From: Chrysopilus asiliformis | Lineage: Eukaryota; Arthropoda; Insecta; Diptera; Rhagionidae | Length of the DNA stretch: 64,000 bases | NCBI GenBank assembly: GCA_964034945.1 | Contig: OZ035960.1 | Span: forward strand, 74,135,085 to 74,199,084 | Direction of reading: 5' to 3' | Part shown: in pieces, positions 36,780-46,511 of the stretch | Layout of the letters: every line of letters starts with the position of its first letter | Position numbering within the stretch: position 1 is the stretch's first letter | The notes under the pieces: generated by a model | Database searches by the model: none | What the model was told of the DNA's origin: nothing | What the model saw: the letters and a program-made list of their open reading frames with translations, nothing else | Translations under genes and position numbers: made by a program

Positions 36780-38077
36780 CAGGGTGCGCCATCTATTCCT
36801 CCGGTATGAGAATGTTGAATAACTTTTGAAAGAAACAATAGATTGCAAAAAATGGTGTTTTTTTATTTAGTTCAATCCTTTACAATTTATGTGGACTACT
36901 TTTTGAAAACAACATCGATCAAATGACCACCTTTATTGGCCACCGCAAACTGTGCTCTTTTTCGGGCATTTTCCATCACTTCTTCGAGCATCTCCGTCGG
37001 TATGGCAGCTATTTCGGCACGAATATTGGTCTTGAGCTCGTCAATGGTCTTCGGGTTGCTGGCGTAAACTTTACTCTTCAAATAACCCCACAAAAAGAAG
37101 TCTGGGGGGGTTAAATCAGGGGATCTTGGTGGCCAGTCAATATCGCCTCTTTTCGATATCACACGTCTAGGGAATTTTTGTTGCAAAAACCGTATTGTTT
37201 GGTCCGCTGTGTGGCATGGCGCCCCGTCTTGCTGAAACCAGAAGTCAGTCAGACCTTTTTCACGCATTTTCGGACACACAAAATGTGCCAACATCCACCG
37301 ATATCGATTACCATTAACTGTTTCACCTTCATTGAAGAAAAATGGCCCAATGATGGTTTTTGCGCACACGCCGGCCCAAACAGTCACTTTTCGATCATGC
37401 AATGGTATTTCATGAATCTCGTGAGGATTTTCTGTCGCCCAAATGCGGCAATTTTGTTTATTAACACCGCCAGAGAGAGTGAAATGTGCCTCGTCGGTCA
37501 TTAAAACTTGCATCCAAAAGTCCGGCATGGTTTTCAACATTCGGCCGACTAATTTGCCGTATTCTATACGACGCGACTTGTCTGTTGCCAATATTCTTTG
37601 AGTTAGTTGTATTTTGTAAGGAAACAAATGGAGATCGTCCTTTAAAATGCGCCGCAACGTGGTTCCACTCATTTTCAACCGCTGAGTTCGGTGGCGATAC
37701 GAGACATTTGGGTCCTCGGCAACACTCTCTCTCACGGCTTCAATAATTTCATTGGAACGTCTTGGGCGTGGATGATTATAGGTTAGATTGCCTACTGTTC
37801 CGTGCTCAAAGAAATTTTTACCCAGCGCCCGAATTGTTTTGTCGGTAGGCGCTTTTTTGCCACGATATTTTGCACGATATGCACGTTGAGTTAGCACAAT
37901 TGAACGACTATTTTCAATGTACATCGTCACTATTTCGGCGCGTTCTTTCGGTGTGAAGCGGTTCATGGTCAAAATTGTACTGGTTTGACGTTTCCAAAAC
38001 GTGTCTAGGAAAGCAAATCGGTTGACAAATGGCGAAGTTATTGAATGTTTACATACCGGAGGAATAGATGGCGCACC

Positions 38078-38080
<3 letters not shown>
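36780..38080 (-). mobile_element. Apparently intact DD41D mariner, 1301 bp
   Basis: The ends CAGGGTGCGCCATCTATTCC and its perfect reverse complement are flanked by TA duplications inside a TA-rich stretch. It encodes one complete transposase. Both TIRs and the ORF are uninterrupted, making it the best candidate for a recently active DNA transposon in the window. It lies in the 3' UTR of the Jockey-type LINE. Confidence 0.9.
36896..37972 (-). CDS. DD41D mariner transposase, 358 residues
   Basis: Would cut the element from DNA and reinsert it at TA sites in the nucleus. Residues 1-110 form the N-terminal DNA-binding region (MTMNRFTPKERAEIVTMYIE, helix-turn-helix-like). The first catalytic Asp is in VLMTDEAHF, the second in WFQQDGAPCHTA, the third in SPDLTPPDFFLWGYLKSK. 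Forty-one residues separate the second and third Asp, the DD41D pattern reported for the Visitor (VS/ITmD41D) group. The length fits a full Tc1/mariner transposase. The start is the first ATG after the right TIR and leader; MNRFTPKER, two codons later, is an alternative start. No stops or shifts. Confidence 0.9.
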   Translation of the reverse strand: MTMNRFTPKERAEIVTMYIENSRSIVLTQRAYRAKYRGKKAPTDKTIRALGKNFFEHGTVGNLTYNHPRPRRSNEIIEAVRESVAEDPNVSYRHRTQRLKMSGTTLRRILKDDLHLFPYKIQLTQRILATDKSRRIEYGKLVGRMLKTMPDFWMQVLMTDEAHFTLSGGVNKQNCRIWATENPHEIHEIPLHDRKVTVWAGVCAKTIIGPFFFNEGETVNGNRYRWMLAHFVCPKMREKGLTDFWFQQDGAPCHTADQTIRFLQQKFPRRVISKRGDIDWPPRSPDLTPPDFFLWGYLKSKVYASNPKTIDELKTNIRAEIAAIPTEMLEEVMENARKRAQFAVANKGGHLIDVVFKK

Positions 38081-38115
<35 letters not shown>

Positions 38116-38498
38116 GTAAATAATTTAATATTGAGGGGTGAATGTAAACATTAAAAAAATCTGCTTCTCTCCCCTGAGTTTCCTTAATTTTAGTTCTTTT
38201 TTTATGGTTCCAAATTTATATTTTACTTTATTTAGTGTTATGTACTGTTAAGCCTAATAGTTGCCCAAGAACGCAACAAGAGAATTTCTAAAATGTATCC
38301 TCATTAATTTAATTACTAGTCATCTCTCTAGTTTCTTGATGATTATAAACGTTTCATATTGAAATTGTGTTATACTTGTGCTATCTTGATAGTCAGTTAG
38401 GCCAAAATTTTAAGCCAACAACAAATAATTTTTTTTTGTTTAAAAATCTATGTTATAAAGATTGAGATTTAATAAAGATTTATTTATTTTATTTATTT

Positions 38499-38672
38499 TC
38501 CGTGCGCCCGCAATCCGCGCTACAGACGGACGGACGGACATGCAAAAATTAATTATTTTTATCATTCTAAACACACTCGGGTAATTCATTTTTGTGTATG
38601 ATGACGGGATCTTGGCGTTACAAACGGTAAGGCAAAGTTAATATACCCTTTAGTTTCACCATACGGGTATAA
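38499..38672 (+). mobile_element. INE-like element, 3' part (after LINE)
   Basis: Resumes with the second TSD copy (38499-38512), then CGCGCTACAGACGGACGG, the GACGGACA core and the CACCATACGGGTATAA end at 38672. Together with 30112-30465 it makes one variant 1 element. Confidence 0.85.
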
Positions 38673-38960
38673 AAATCAGATATCGAATTCCCGGATAAAT
38701 TTTTTATAAACATTTTCTACACTGGTTCTCACCAATAGACATGCTAAAAATAAGACTTTTTAAGACAGACTTATAAACAGACTTATAAATCTAATGATGC
38801 ACAGACTGTTTGTTATTTCTTCGCTAAACAATTTTCTTCCATCTATTCATCGTTTTCAAGTATCGAGCGTAGCTCGTTACACATTCAGCTTGTTAGTTGT
38901 AGTCACAATGTTTAAAAGCGGAAATAGAGCGGAATAGATCAAAAATACATTTTTTTTTCG
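38673..38960 (-). pseudogene. Ty3/gypsy gag piece, then unassigned DNA
   Basis: The minus strand at 38673-38720 reads KNLSGNSISDF, continuing into the gag fragment at 30111. Beyond about 38760 the sequence to 38960 is not assigned. Confidence 0.55.
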
Positions 38961-38969
38961 ATAAATTAT

Positions 38970-39610
38970 CACCTTTAGTATCTCCTCACCAGCACGGTTT
39001 CATGAAGGGTAAATCCTAATCTAGTAATCTAGTAGAATTCACTCATTTTGTTTCTAAAGCTTTAGAAGACAGAAAACCTCAGAAGAAGAAAGCATTCGGT
39101 ACTGAACAATGGTTCTAAGTCATCAATCTTCAAATCTAATTTTGGTGTACCCAGGGGTCCGTACTAGGTCCTCTACTATTTAATGTTTACATTAATGACT
39201 TGCCTCAATATATTGTATCGTAAAAACTTTTGTTTCCAGATAACCTAAAAGTTTTTAATGTGATAAAGACTGTGATACGCTGCAGACAGACATCAATAAT
39301 GTGATGACTTGGTGCATCAACGATAATCTGTCAATAAATGTATCTAAACGTGCTTTTATATCCTTAAATTAAGTTCAGTCCAGTTTTAAATGTTTATTAT
39401 TTGAATGGCGTCACTTGTGATTATAAATTAAAGTTCGACTTGCACTATACAGTAATTTGCCGAAGAAGTGCCAAATTATCAGGATTTGTCCTTAGATTAT
39501 CCCGGAATTTTCAGGCATGTATTTTATTCAATTGATTTTCAACTCTAATTTAATCTTTTTTAACTACTTTAACTGCAAGGTAATTAGATGTAGTAAATTT
39601 AAAAAATCAG
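38970..39610 (+). pseudogene. Decayed non-LTR RT fragment
   Basis: Frame pieces read QHGFMKGKS, LVEFTHFVSKALEDR, then GSVLGPLLFNVYINDLPQYI (motif B region) and LQTDINNVMTWCINDNLS. The order matches the middle of a LINE RT. Many stops; the catalytic ADD reads PDN. It is flanked on the right by the TIR element starting at 39613, whose other end is at 48657; the flank beyond 48659 may be the continuation. Confidence 0.65.
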
Positions 39611-39789
39611 TAGGGGAGACTGGAGTGTTGTGGATCGCATTTTCATTTTGGCTAAAAACTCGCAAAAAAATAACTTTTTCTGAAAATTTCAAAGCTTGAA
39701 TTTGTAGTACGATAAATAACCTAAGAAGGACAGATAAGAAGGACAGTAGCAGCGAACGGACGTGGCTGCATTTCGATCGACACAAACCG

Positions 39790-42700
39790 CACTACAATTT
39801 TCGTATTCCGCGACAAAAAACAAAACAACGAAAAACCGAAAACCGTCCGCCGCGTGTTATAAAAAAATAAAAATAGTGAAGTGCCAGGGCAAAGGGCTTC
39901 TTAAGACCCTTTTTAACACCTTTCCCGGCTAAGTGGAGCCTCTGCGGGGTGCAGGGTGCTGGAGCGGTTGGCATCTGGTTGCTTAAGGCTTTTGTACTGA
40001 GCAACCGTTAACCGTTTCCAGCTCTTTTGTATCCTCGTATACTCCACTTGGCTACTGTTTGTGTCCGTGTTGTCGTTTTGTGTTTTTTGTTGGACCGATG
40101 CGGGTAAGTCGAAATTCAAAATTTAATTTTTGCAATGTTCGCGGAATTAGGGAGAACCATCTTTCTGTTTACATCCACCTTTCCCAAAATAAACCAGAGG
40201 TACTGGCTTTGGGTGAGACTAAAGTTGATCGTGATTGCGACCCAGGTCAATTTCAGGTCAATGGGTATCACCTGGAGCCAGTATTTTTTCGTCAAAGGGG
40301 TATCGCAATTTATATCCGCAACGATGTGCCTTACTCACTTCTTCCTAACTTAGGAAAATGCGCTAATCCAGAATTTAATTTCATCTGGTTAAAGCTCCAT
40401 ATGCGCAAGCACATCTACTTTTGTTTCATTTATCGAAGCCCTAATTGTTCCACCGAGAACACGTTGGTCGAGTTGGACAAATTGTCTGTCTCCATCGATG
40501 CAATTACTGCAACAAACCCTGACGCTGAAATTGTTGTTGCGGGTGATTTCAACGTCCATAATGATAAGTGGCTTCCTTTCTCATGCCATCCTGATCCTGT
40601 TGGTTTGCACACTGAACTCTTCGCAGAATCAAACTTGTTGACGCAAATCGTAGACAAACCAACGAGAATTCCAGATATTGCAGGACACACCTCATATCTG
40701 TTGGATTTGTTTTTAACTACAAATCCGTCTAAATATAGCGTTTCTGTCTTGCCTCCCCTGGGAGGATCTGATCACTGTCTGGTAAGCTGTTCATTTTCCA
40801 CCGAAAGGCCTCCTAAAAATACAATTAAAGCCCCGCGTAGGACTGTTTGGCATTTTAAAAAAGCCAACTGGGAGAGCTTGAACCAGTATTTTGCAGCTTA
40901 CAAGTGGTCTGATTGTTTCAGGGAAGGTGACGTTGACGTTGCGACTGCAAAGGTCACGAACGTAATCACACTTGGTATGAAGTCCTACATACCGTGCAGC
41001 TCCATTGTTGCAAGGTGTGATTCCAACACCTGGTTCACGAAAGCGTGTCGCGACGCCATCAAAACAAAAAAGACGGCGTTTTCTGAATTTAGGGGAAACC
41101 CTAATGAAGAAACTCGCTTGTCGTTTATAAACGCTCGAAACACCTCTAAGTCTGTACTACGTCGTGCTAAACATGACTTCGACCAAAAGATGAAGCGGAA
41201 AATCTTAATCTGTCCGAAAGGGCAAAAATCCTTTTGGTCAATGGTGAAAGCGGTAAAAAACAATTTCACAAAATCTTCAACACCTCCACTAATCTGTGAT
41301 AATGAAGTGGTTGTCGATCCCGTTGGCAAGGCGAACGTTTTAGCCGCGAAATTCGCAGCGAACTCAAGTCTCCCGGAATCCAACCAATTACCGCCCCAAC
41401 CCACCATATCGGAGATTGTCTCTCCAAAACTTTCCATCCGCAAAAGACAAATAGTTAGAATTCTGCAGGAGATTGACGTGAACAAATCTACAGGACCGGA
41501 TGGCATTCCCCCCCATGTTTTGAAAAAATGTGCCGTCACCTTAGCTGGACCTCTTCGCTCCCTATTTTACCTCAGCTTCTCCAAGGGGATCTATCCCTCT
41601 TCTTGGAAAGCAGCTAATGTCCAGCCCATTCCCAAAAAAGGTGACAAATGCGACCCCTCAAATTATAGGCCTATAGCTCTGACTTCTGTACTTGCCAAGG
41701 TTATGGAAACTTTAATAAATACCAAAATTACAAATTTTTTAGAGCGCAATAACATAATCAACGATCGCCAATATGGCTTTCGTGCGCGCCGCTCCACAGG
41801 CGATCTTTTGGTCTGCTTGACCGAGCGCTGGAGTAAAAGTCTCCATAATTTTGGCGAATCAAAAACTATAGCGCTGGACATCTCCAAAGCTTTCGACCGT
41901 GTTTGGCATAAAGCTTTGATGGCAAAGATACGAGCTATCGGTCTTAACCCTGCAATTTCCAAATGGATTGAGAGCTACCTTTCTGATCGTTCAATACAGG
42001 TTGTATTGGATGGTTATAAATCTGATCTCTTCAAAATTAACTCTGGTGTCCCTCAAGGCTCAGTTCTAGCTCCTACGCTTTTCTTAATATTTATCAATGA
42101 TCTACTATCTCTCACTCTCAATCCACTTTATTGTTTCGCTGATGACAGCTCCCTTGACGCATCCTACCATTTCAGTTCACCTGCAGAATCGAACGCCATT
42201 GCAGTTCGATCGAAACGCAGTGAGCAAATTAGATCTTTGAATTCTGATTTAAACACAATTCTGGCTTGGGGCAGAATCAACCGTGTGGAATTCAACGCAT
42301 CTAAAACCCAATCAATGCTGTTATCGATGAAATGCGAAAAATCCCCCGAAACGGTCGAATTTATGAGTGAGTCCATTAGTGACTCAAAAAACATCAGAAT
42401 GTTGGGCATCGAAATAAATGAGAAGCTCCAATGGAGTGATCATATTTTTAAAATAGCAAAGGAAGCATCGCAGTGCCTAGGCTTCCTGGGACGATGCAAA
42501 AAATATTTCGCACCAGTCGACGTCCTTAACATTTACAAGAGCTACATTCGACCGAGACTCGAGTACAATTCGCACATTTGGGCTGGAGCCCCAAAAACTG
42601 TCCTCCAACTGCTGGACCGAATCCAAAAACGTGCGATCCGACTAATTGGAGACAAGTCTTTGACAGATTCATTACCGTCTCTCGAGCATCGTCGCTCTGT

Positions 42701-43067
42701 TGGAGTACTCAGCATATTCTACAAATATTTCAATGGGAAATGTTCCACCGAAATTTCCCAACTTATTCCTCCACGGTATATTTTCCCTAGACCCTCTCGT
42801 GCAGCTACACGTGCGCACGACTTCTTCCTTGAGCCTCCCCGCTTTCGTACAGTAAAGTTTAGGGGTTCCTTCATTCCGCGAACAACAAGACTTTGGAACA
42901 ATTTACCATCCGATGTGTTCCCCCCGGACTATAACCCGCAGAAGTTCAAGGAGAACATAAATCGGCATCTCCTTTTGTCCTTCCAACCATCCCGAGCTGT
43001 GCTTCGGCATTAAAGGGTCTGCCCCTAAGCTCTGGCTGGATCTATAAAAAAAAAAAAAAAAAAAAAT
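39790..43067 (+). mobile_element. Non-LTR retrotransposon with intact ORF2
   Basis: A GC-richer block than its surroundings. An approximately 270-bp leader is followed by an uninterrupted ORF2, then AAAGGGTCTGCCCCTAAGC and a poly-A of about 20 (43048-43068). No ORF1 is visible upstream, so it is either 5'-truncated or of a type lacking ORF1 here. The 5' boundary with the host TIR element is uncertain and I could not define a TSD. Confidence 0.75.
40059..43013 (+). CDS. LINE ORF2: endonuclease-reverse transcriptase, 984 residues
   Basis: It would nick target DNA and copy the element's RNA into it. The endonuclease domain (about residues 20-260) has NVRGIRENH, LALGETKVD, CFIYRSPNC, VAGDFNVHND and GGSDHCLVS, all catalytic motifs present. 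The RT domain (about 460-760) has VQPIPKKGDKCDPSNYRPIA, TIALDISKAFDRVWH, SGVPQGSVLAPTLF and YCFADDSSLDAS. The C-terminal domain follows (IYKSYIRPRLEYNSHIW, with a RIQKRAIRLIG helix). No stop or shift. ATG at 40098 (MRVSRNSKFNFCNVRGI) is the likelier start, because the domain begins there. The family resembles insect Jockey/CR1-group LINEs; clade not fixed. Confidence 0.85.
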   Translation: MCPCCRFVFFVGPMRVSRNSKFNFCNVRGIRENHLSVYIHLSQNKPEVLALGETKVDRDCDPGQFQVNGYHLEPVFFRQRGIAIYIRNDVPYSLLPNLGKCANPEFNFIWLKLHMRKHIYFCFIYRSPNCSTENTLVELDKLSVSIDAITATNPDAEIVVAGDFNVHNDKWLPFSCHPDPVGLHTELFAESNLLTQIVDKPTRIPDIAGHTSYLLDLFLTTNPSKYSVSVLPPLGGSDHCLVSCSFSTERPPKNTIKAPRRTVWHFKKANWESLNQYFAAYKWSDCFREGDVDVATAKVTNVITLGMKSYIPCSSIVARCDSNTWFTKACRDAIKTKKTAFSEFRGNPNEETRLSFINARNTSKSVLRRAKHDFDQKMKRKILICPKGQKSFWSMVKAVKNNFTKSSTPPLICDNEVVVDPVGKANVLAAKFAANSSLPESNQLPPQPTISEIVSPKLSIRKRQIVRILQEIDVNKSTGPDGIPPHVLKKCAVTLAGPLRSLFYLSFSKGIYPSSWKAANVQPIPKKGDKCDPSNYRPIALTSVLAKVMETLINTKITNFLERNNIINDRQYGFRARRSTGDLLVCLTERWSKSLHNFGESKTIALDISKAFDRVWHKALMAKIRAIGLNPAISKWIESYLSDRSIQVVLDGYKSDLFKINSGVPQGSVLAPTLFLIFINDLLSLTLNPLYCFADDSSLDASYHFSSPAESNAIAVRSKRSEQIRSLNSDLNTILAWGRINRVEFNASKTQSMLLSMKCEKSPETVEFMSESISDSKNIRMLGIEINEKLQWSDHIFKIAKEASQCLGFLGRCKKYFAPVDVLNIYKSYIRPRLEYNSHIWAGAPKTVLQLLDRIQKRAIRLIGDKSLTDSLPSLEHRRSVGVLSIFYKYFNGKCSTEISQLIPPRYIFPRPSRAATRAHDFFLEPPRFRTVKFRGSFIPRTTRLWNNLPSDVFPPDYNPQKFKENINRHLLLSFQPSRAVLRH

Positions 43068-43219
43068 CTCTCTTTGGGTCACAGCAGTTCGGTCAAATTG
43101 TATTAAATTATACAAGTTATATCAGTTGGCGCAAAAATTGCGTTTTTGCGATTTTGAAAAATCTCGCGGATTATGGACCACTTTGTAAATCGATTAAAAA
43201 TGGAAAAATGTGATAGACA

Positions 43220-44461
43220 AACTTTTTCTTTTGATTCATATATTTATTATATAACAGACAAAGTGAAATAGAGCAGAGATGGAATGATATATCGGCATAC
43301 ACGACAATTCCTAAAAATAAATTCATGGAGATATTAAGAACCTGTGTCATAGACAGCAATTTCTTTTCGTTTAAGAAACGGTTGTACAAACAAACCTTTG
43401 GAATGCCTATGGGAAGTCCACTTTCACCAATCCCTGCGGATGTTGTTATGGAACAACTGCTAGATGTGTGCATGCAAATATTGGATTTTGCACCAAAGTG
43501 CCTAGTAAAATATGTTGATGATCTCTTCGCCATCATTCCAAACAACAAATTTGAGGCTGTTCTACAAACTTTAAACAGTGTCCATCAAAAACTCCAATTT
43601 ACAGCGGAAGTGGAAACCAACAACACGCTAAACTACCTGGATGTCAAAGTTATTCGGCAAAATAATAAATTAATAACGGATTGGCACCAGAAACCATGAT
43701 CGTCGGGCCGACTCCTCAATTTCCTATCGTGTCACCCCAAACATATGAAGATTAATGTGGCGAAAAATTTCATATCGCGAGTACTAGGGTTAAGCGACGA
43801 AAAGTTTCATGAAGCTAATGCCAACAAGATCGCCAAAATACTGCATAACAACGCTTTTCCCATGAGTTTTGCCAGAAAACTCATACAAGAACACATCAAC
43901 GATTGTACAGCAAACAACACACGAAATAACAACTTTTCGGAATCAGGGACTAAATATGCAGGAATGGTTTACATCCCGTCATTATCAGAGGAATTCAACA
44001 AACTCATATCCAGCAGTTCCAGCAACATCAAACTAGGCTTCAAACCACCTAACACCAACAGCATTTTCCGAAGCTTAAAAGACAAGAGGGAAAAACTGGA
44101 AAACTCTGACGTAGTGTACCTAATTCCGTGCAAAGGAAACCTGGAATCCAGCTGCGACAAATCATATGTTGGGACAACAAAACAACTACTGAAAAACAAG
44201 GTGTCAGGACATAAGTCAGATCTCAGAAATAACAACCCGGAGAAAACCGCCCTCGCAACTCATGCGATCGAAAATAAACATTCACCTGATTTCGATCATA
44301 TACAGATTCTAGCGAGGGAAACAAACTATAGAAAGCGGATGATATTAGAGGCACTACATATATATTCAACACCCAACACCATCAACAAAAAAACTGACAC
44401 AGATGACATAAATCTGACTTACTGTGCTTTGCTAGAAAGGGGAAAGTTATCTGACGGGTAA
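43220..44461 (+). pseudogene. Penelope-like element: RT C-terminal part and GIY-YIG endonuclease
   Basis: Open from about 43270 in one frame with a single TGA at 43697. FGMPMGSPLSPIPADVVME and CLVKYVDDLFAI are the RT motifs B and C, and LNYLDVKVIRQNNKL closes the RT. After the stop, FLSCHPKHMKINVAKNFISR is the linker. The GIY-YIG endonuclease spans about 44100-44460 (VVYLIPC, then KSYVGTTKQLLKNKVSGHKS, HSPDFDHIQILARETNYRKR). This protein pair is diagnostic of Penelope-like retroelements. The RT N-terminus is missing, so it is 5'-truncated. The 3' UTR runs to about 44745 with an AATAAAGGGACGAAACG segment. Confidence 0.85.
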
Positions 44462-44753
44462 AATAAGCTTCAGTTCCGCAGAGATTTTCGTTTCTAATTT
44501 CTGTTTGTACGCTTGTTTTATTTATTTAATATTAGTTTTTTTATTTTTATTTTTTATTTGTTTTTAATTAATACTATGTATTCAATCATGACAACTGTTA
44601 TACTTGCAGTAAGTTTTTTGTGTTTTATGTCTACATAGAAACTAAGGTATGTTTTTCAATAGTATTCAGCTTGAGAATGTCGCCAATAAAGGGACGAAAC
44701 GTCGCTATAATTCACACATAGTTTTTGTATTATTGGACCAATTAGCCCGAAAA

Positions 44754-44756
<3 letters not shown>

Positions 44757-44804
<48 letters not shown>
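44757..44804. repeat. (TA)n microsatellite
   Basis: TA run directly adjoining the left end of the fold-back element at 44805. Confidence 0.9.
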
Positions 44805-44809
<5 letters not shown>

Positions 44810-45279
44810 TTGCCCATATGTGCAAAGTTGTAATTTTTGTTGCTCCCCGTCCATTTTCGTGAAGTTTAGGTCAAAAAAATAAGATTTAAAAAAAAAGTAG
44901 GAATCTGTAGTGGAAAAAACCCAGTCGGTTTTTCATTGAAGTTTCAAAAATAGACTTTAAAATGGTGAATCGCTTTAACTGTCCGTAACTCCTATAATAT
45001 TTAATTTTTCGTTGATGGTCTAAAGACAACTTTTGTAGAGGATAACTAGACGAACATCTAATTCTCACGAAGTTTTGACCTACGGTACAAAATTTAATGG
45101 AATTTTTTTTAAATTTTTTTCTTGAAATTGTTCATAATTTTTTGTTAAATATTCAATGAATTTTGCTTTCGAATAGCTTTGCATTGATATTTGTTTATAA
45201 TGCTGTTCCATAGCATGCAGGATATACTGTTTTTGTTACTCCTGGTGCGTTAGAACAGTATTATATCGAGTCATCAGAA

Positions 45280-45655
45280 TTGTGCGATTTTGTTAGTAAT
45301 AACACATACTTTTTCTTTGATAAAATATTAAATCAAGAAATCACTGGTATAAGGAGCAATTTTTTGACGGTCGATCCACCAACATGGGAGGAAGACGAGA
45401 ACTACATCGCTGCGAAGGCAATGATTAAAAATTTACTTGTTGTTAATGATATAGCAGAGCATGGAGTAGCTTTGATGACTCGATATAATACTGTTCTAAC
45501 GCACCAGGAGTAACAAAAACAGTATATCCTGCATGCTATGGAACAGCATTATAAACAAATATCAATGCAAAGCTATTCGAAAGCAAAATTCATTGAATAT
45601 TTAACAAAAAATTATGAACAATTTCAAGAAAAAAATTTAAAAAAAATTCCATTAA
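45280..45655 (+). pseudogene. Unidentified protein fragment inside fold-back element
   Basis: The frame reads ITGIRSNFLTVDPPTWEED, then MIKNLLVVNDIAEHGVALMT and RYNTVLTHQE. A TAA stop (45511) follows, and beyond it the same frame continues QKQYILHAMEQHYKQ and FIEYLTKNYEQF. The segment looks like a real, conserved protein tail, possibly of a transposon-encoded protein, but I cannot name the family. The same piece is repeated at about 53165-53400, and its last part in inverted form at 45087-45240 and 62815-62960. Single in-frame stop suggests modest decay. Confidence 0.5.
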
Positions 45656-45669
45656 ATTTTGTATTTTAA

Positions 45670-45888
45670 CCCTTAATTGATGAGGTGGGTCCAGTGGACC
45701 CACATTGACTTTTCTCTCTTTGCTATTTCTCATGTTTTCAGCACAGTGACTCTGAAATCTTCAGTACCTTCATACAGTATGGTGTTGTGTGCCGAGTTAA
45801 AAGCACGGATTTGGTATGTGATTAGAACAAGTCCATTGGAAACCACCTCATCATTTACGCATATGATTTTCACCTCATAAATTAAGGG
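45670..45888. mobile_element. TTAA MITE (CCCTTAATT ends), copy 1
   Basis: TTAA at 45666-45669 and 45889-45892. The ends CCCTTAATTGATGAGGTG and CACCTCATAAATTAAGGG are inverted. An internal GGGTCCAGTGGACCC palindrome sits near 45687. piggyBac-type by target and ends. An identical insertion is in F2 (53408-53626); F3 has the empty site near 62808. Confidence 0.85.
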
Positions 45889-46511
45889 TTAAAAATGTTT
45901 TATAAAAAATAAGAATATCGGAAAAACTTAAAAAAAATTCTACTTTTGAAAAATCTGACCAGTACAAAATCCGTTTCAGACAAAAAATTTAGGATGTTCA
46001 TAAATCTGTCTGTTTGTCGGTCTGTATGTATGCCGTAAAACTTTAGATCGGATTCATTTTTTTTTAAAATAAATCTACATTTCATTCAGGCTTTCCAGAA
46101 GAAATATTCCACCCTTTAGAAAGTGCAAAAAATACATTTAAAGAAAATAATTCATGAAAATGTTCTTAAAAAATTGCTGTTTTGGGACCAAAAAAGCATT
46201 AAATTTCAATCGTAGGTCAAAACTTCGTGAGAATTAGATGTTCGTCTAGTTATCCTCTACAAAAGTTGTCTTTAGACCATCAACGAAAAATTAAATATTA
46301 TAGGAGTTACGGACAGTTAAAGCGATTCACCATTTTAAAGTCTATTTTTGAAACTTCAATGAAAAACCGACTGGGTTTTTTCCACTACAGATTCCTACTT
46401 TTTTTTTTAAATCTTATTTTTTTGACCTAAACTTCACGAAAATGGACGGGGAGCAACAAAAATTACAACTTTACACATTTCATATATCTTGTGGGCAATC
46501 TAATATATATA

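Larger units (their letters stand above)
30466..38498 (+). mobile_element. Jockey-type LINE, with two nested transposons
   Basis: Flanked by a 13-14-bp TSD (TCCGTGCGCCCGCA). It starts GGGAGTTCGGTCG and ends with an AATAAAGATTTATTTATTTT tail. It has two ORFs: Gag-like ORF1 with CCHC knuckles, and ORF2 with endonuclease and RT. The long 3' UTR is 36551-36779 plus 38081-38498. Removing the nested TIR element (33613-35007) and mariner (36780-38080) leaves about 5.3 kb. It looks like a full-length insertion, since the 5' UTR is present before ORF1. Confidence 0.85.
44805..46503. mobile_element. Fold-back element F1 (TTAGATTGCCC ends), 1.7 kb
   Basis: Arms of about 270 bp: the left TTAGATTGCCCATATGTGC through GTTTTGACCTACGGT, the right the reverse complement ending GGGCAATCTAA, flanked by TA. 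Inside lies a second, inner inverted pair (45087-45280 against 45465-45665: GATATACTGTTTTTG and complement) with an ORF piece between. A TTAA MITE is inserted at 45670-45888. Copies F2 (52.96-60.16 kb) and F3 (62.19-62.99 kb) share these parts. TA targeting suggests Tc1/mariner-type mobilisation; no transposase catalytic motif was found. Confidence 0.75.

Noticed and set aside
46227..46430. Recurrent 60-67-codon open frame (MRIRCSSSYPLQKL start) at four places
   Set aside because: It is the arm of the fold-back family read in one frame; identical because the arms are repeats. No domain recognised.
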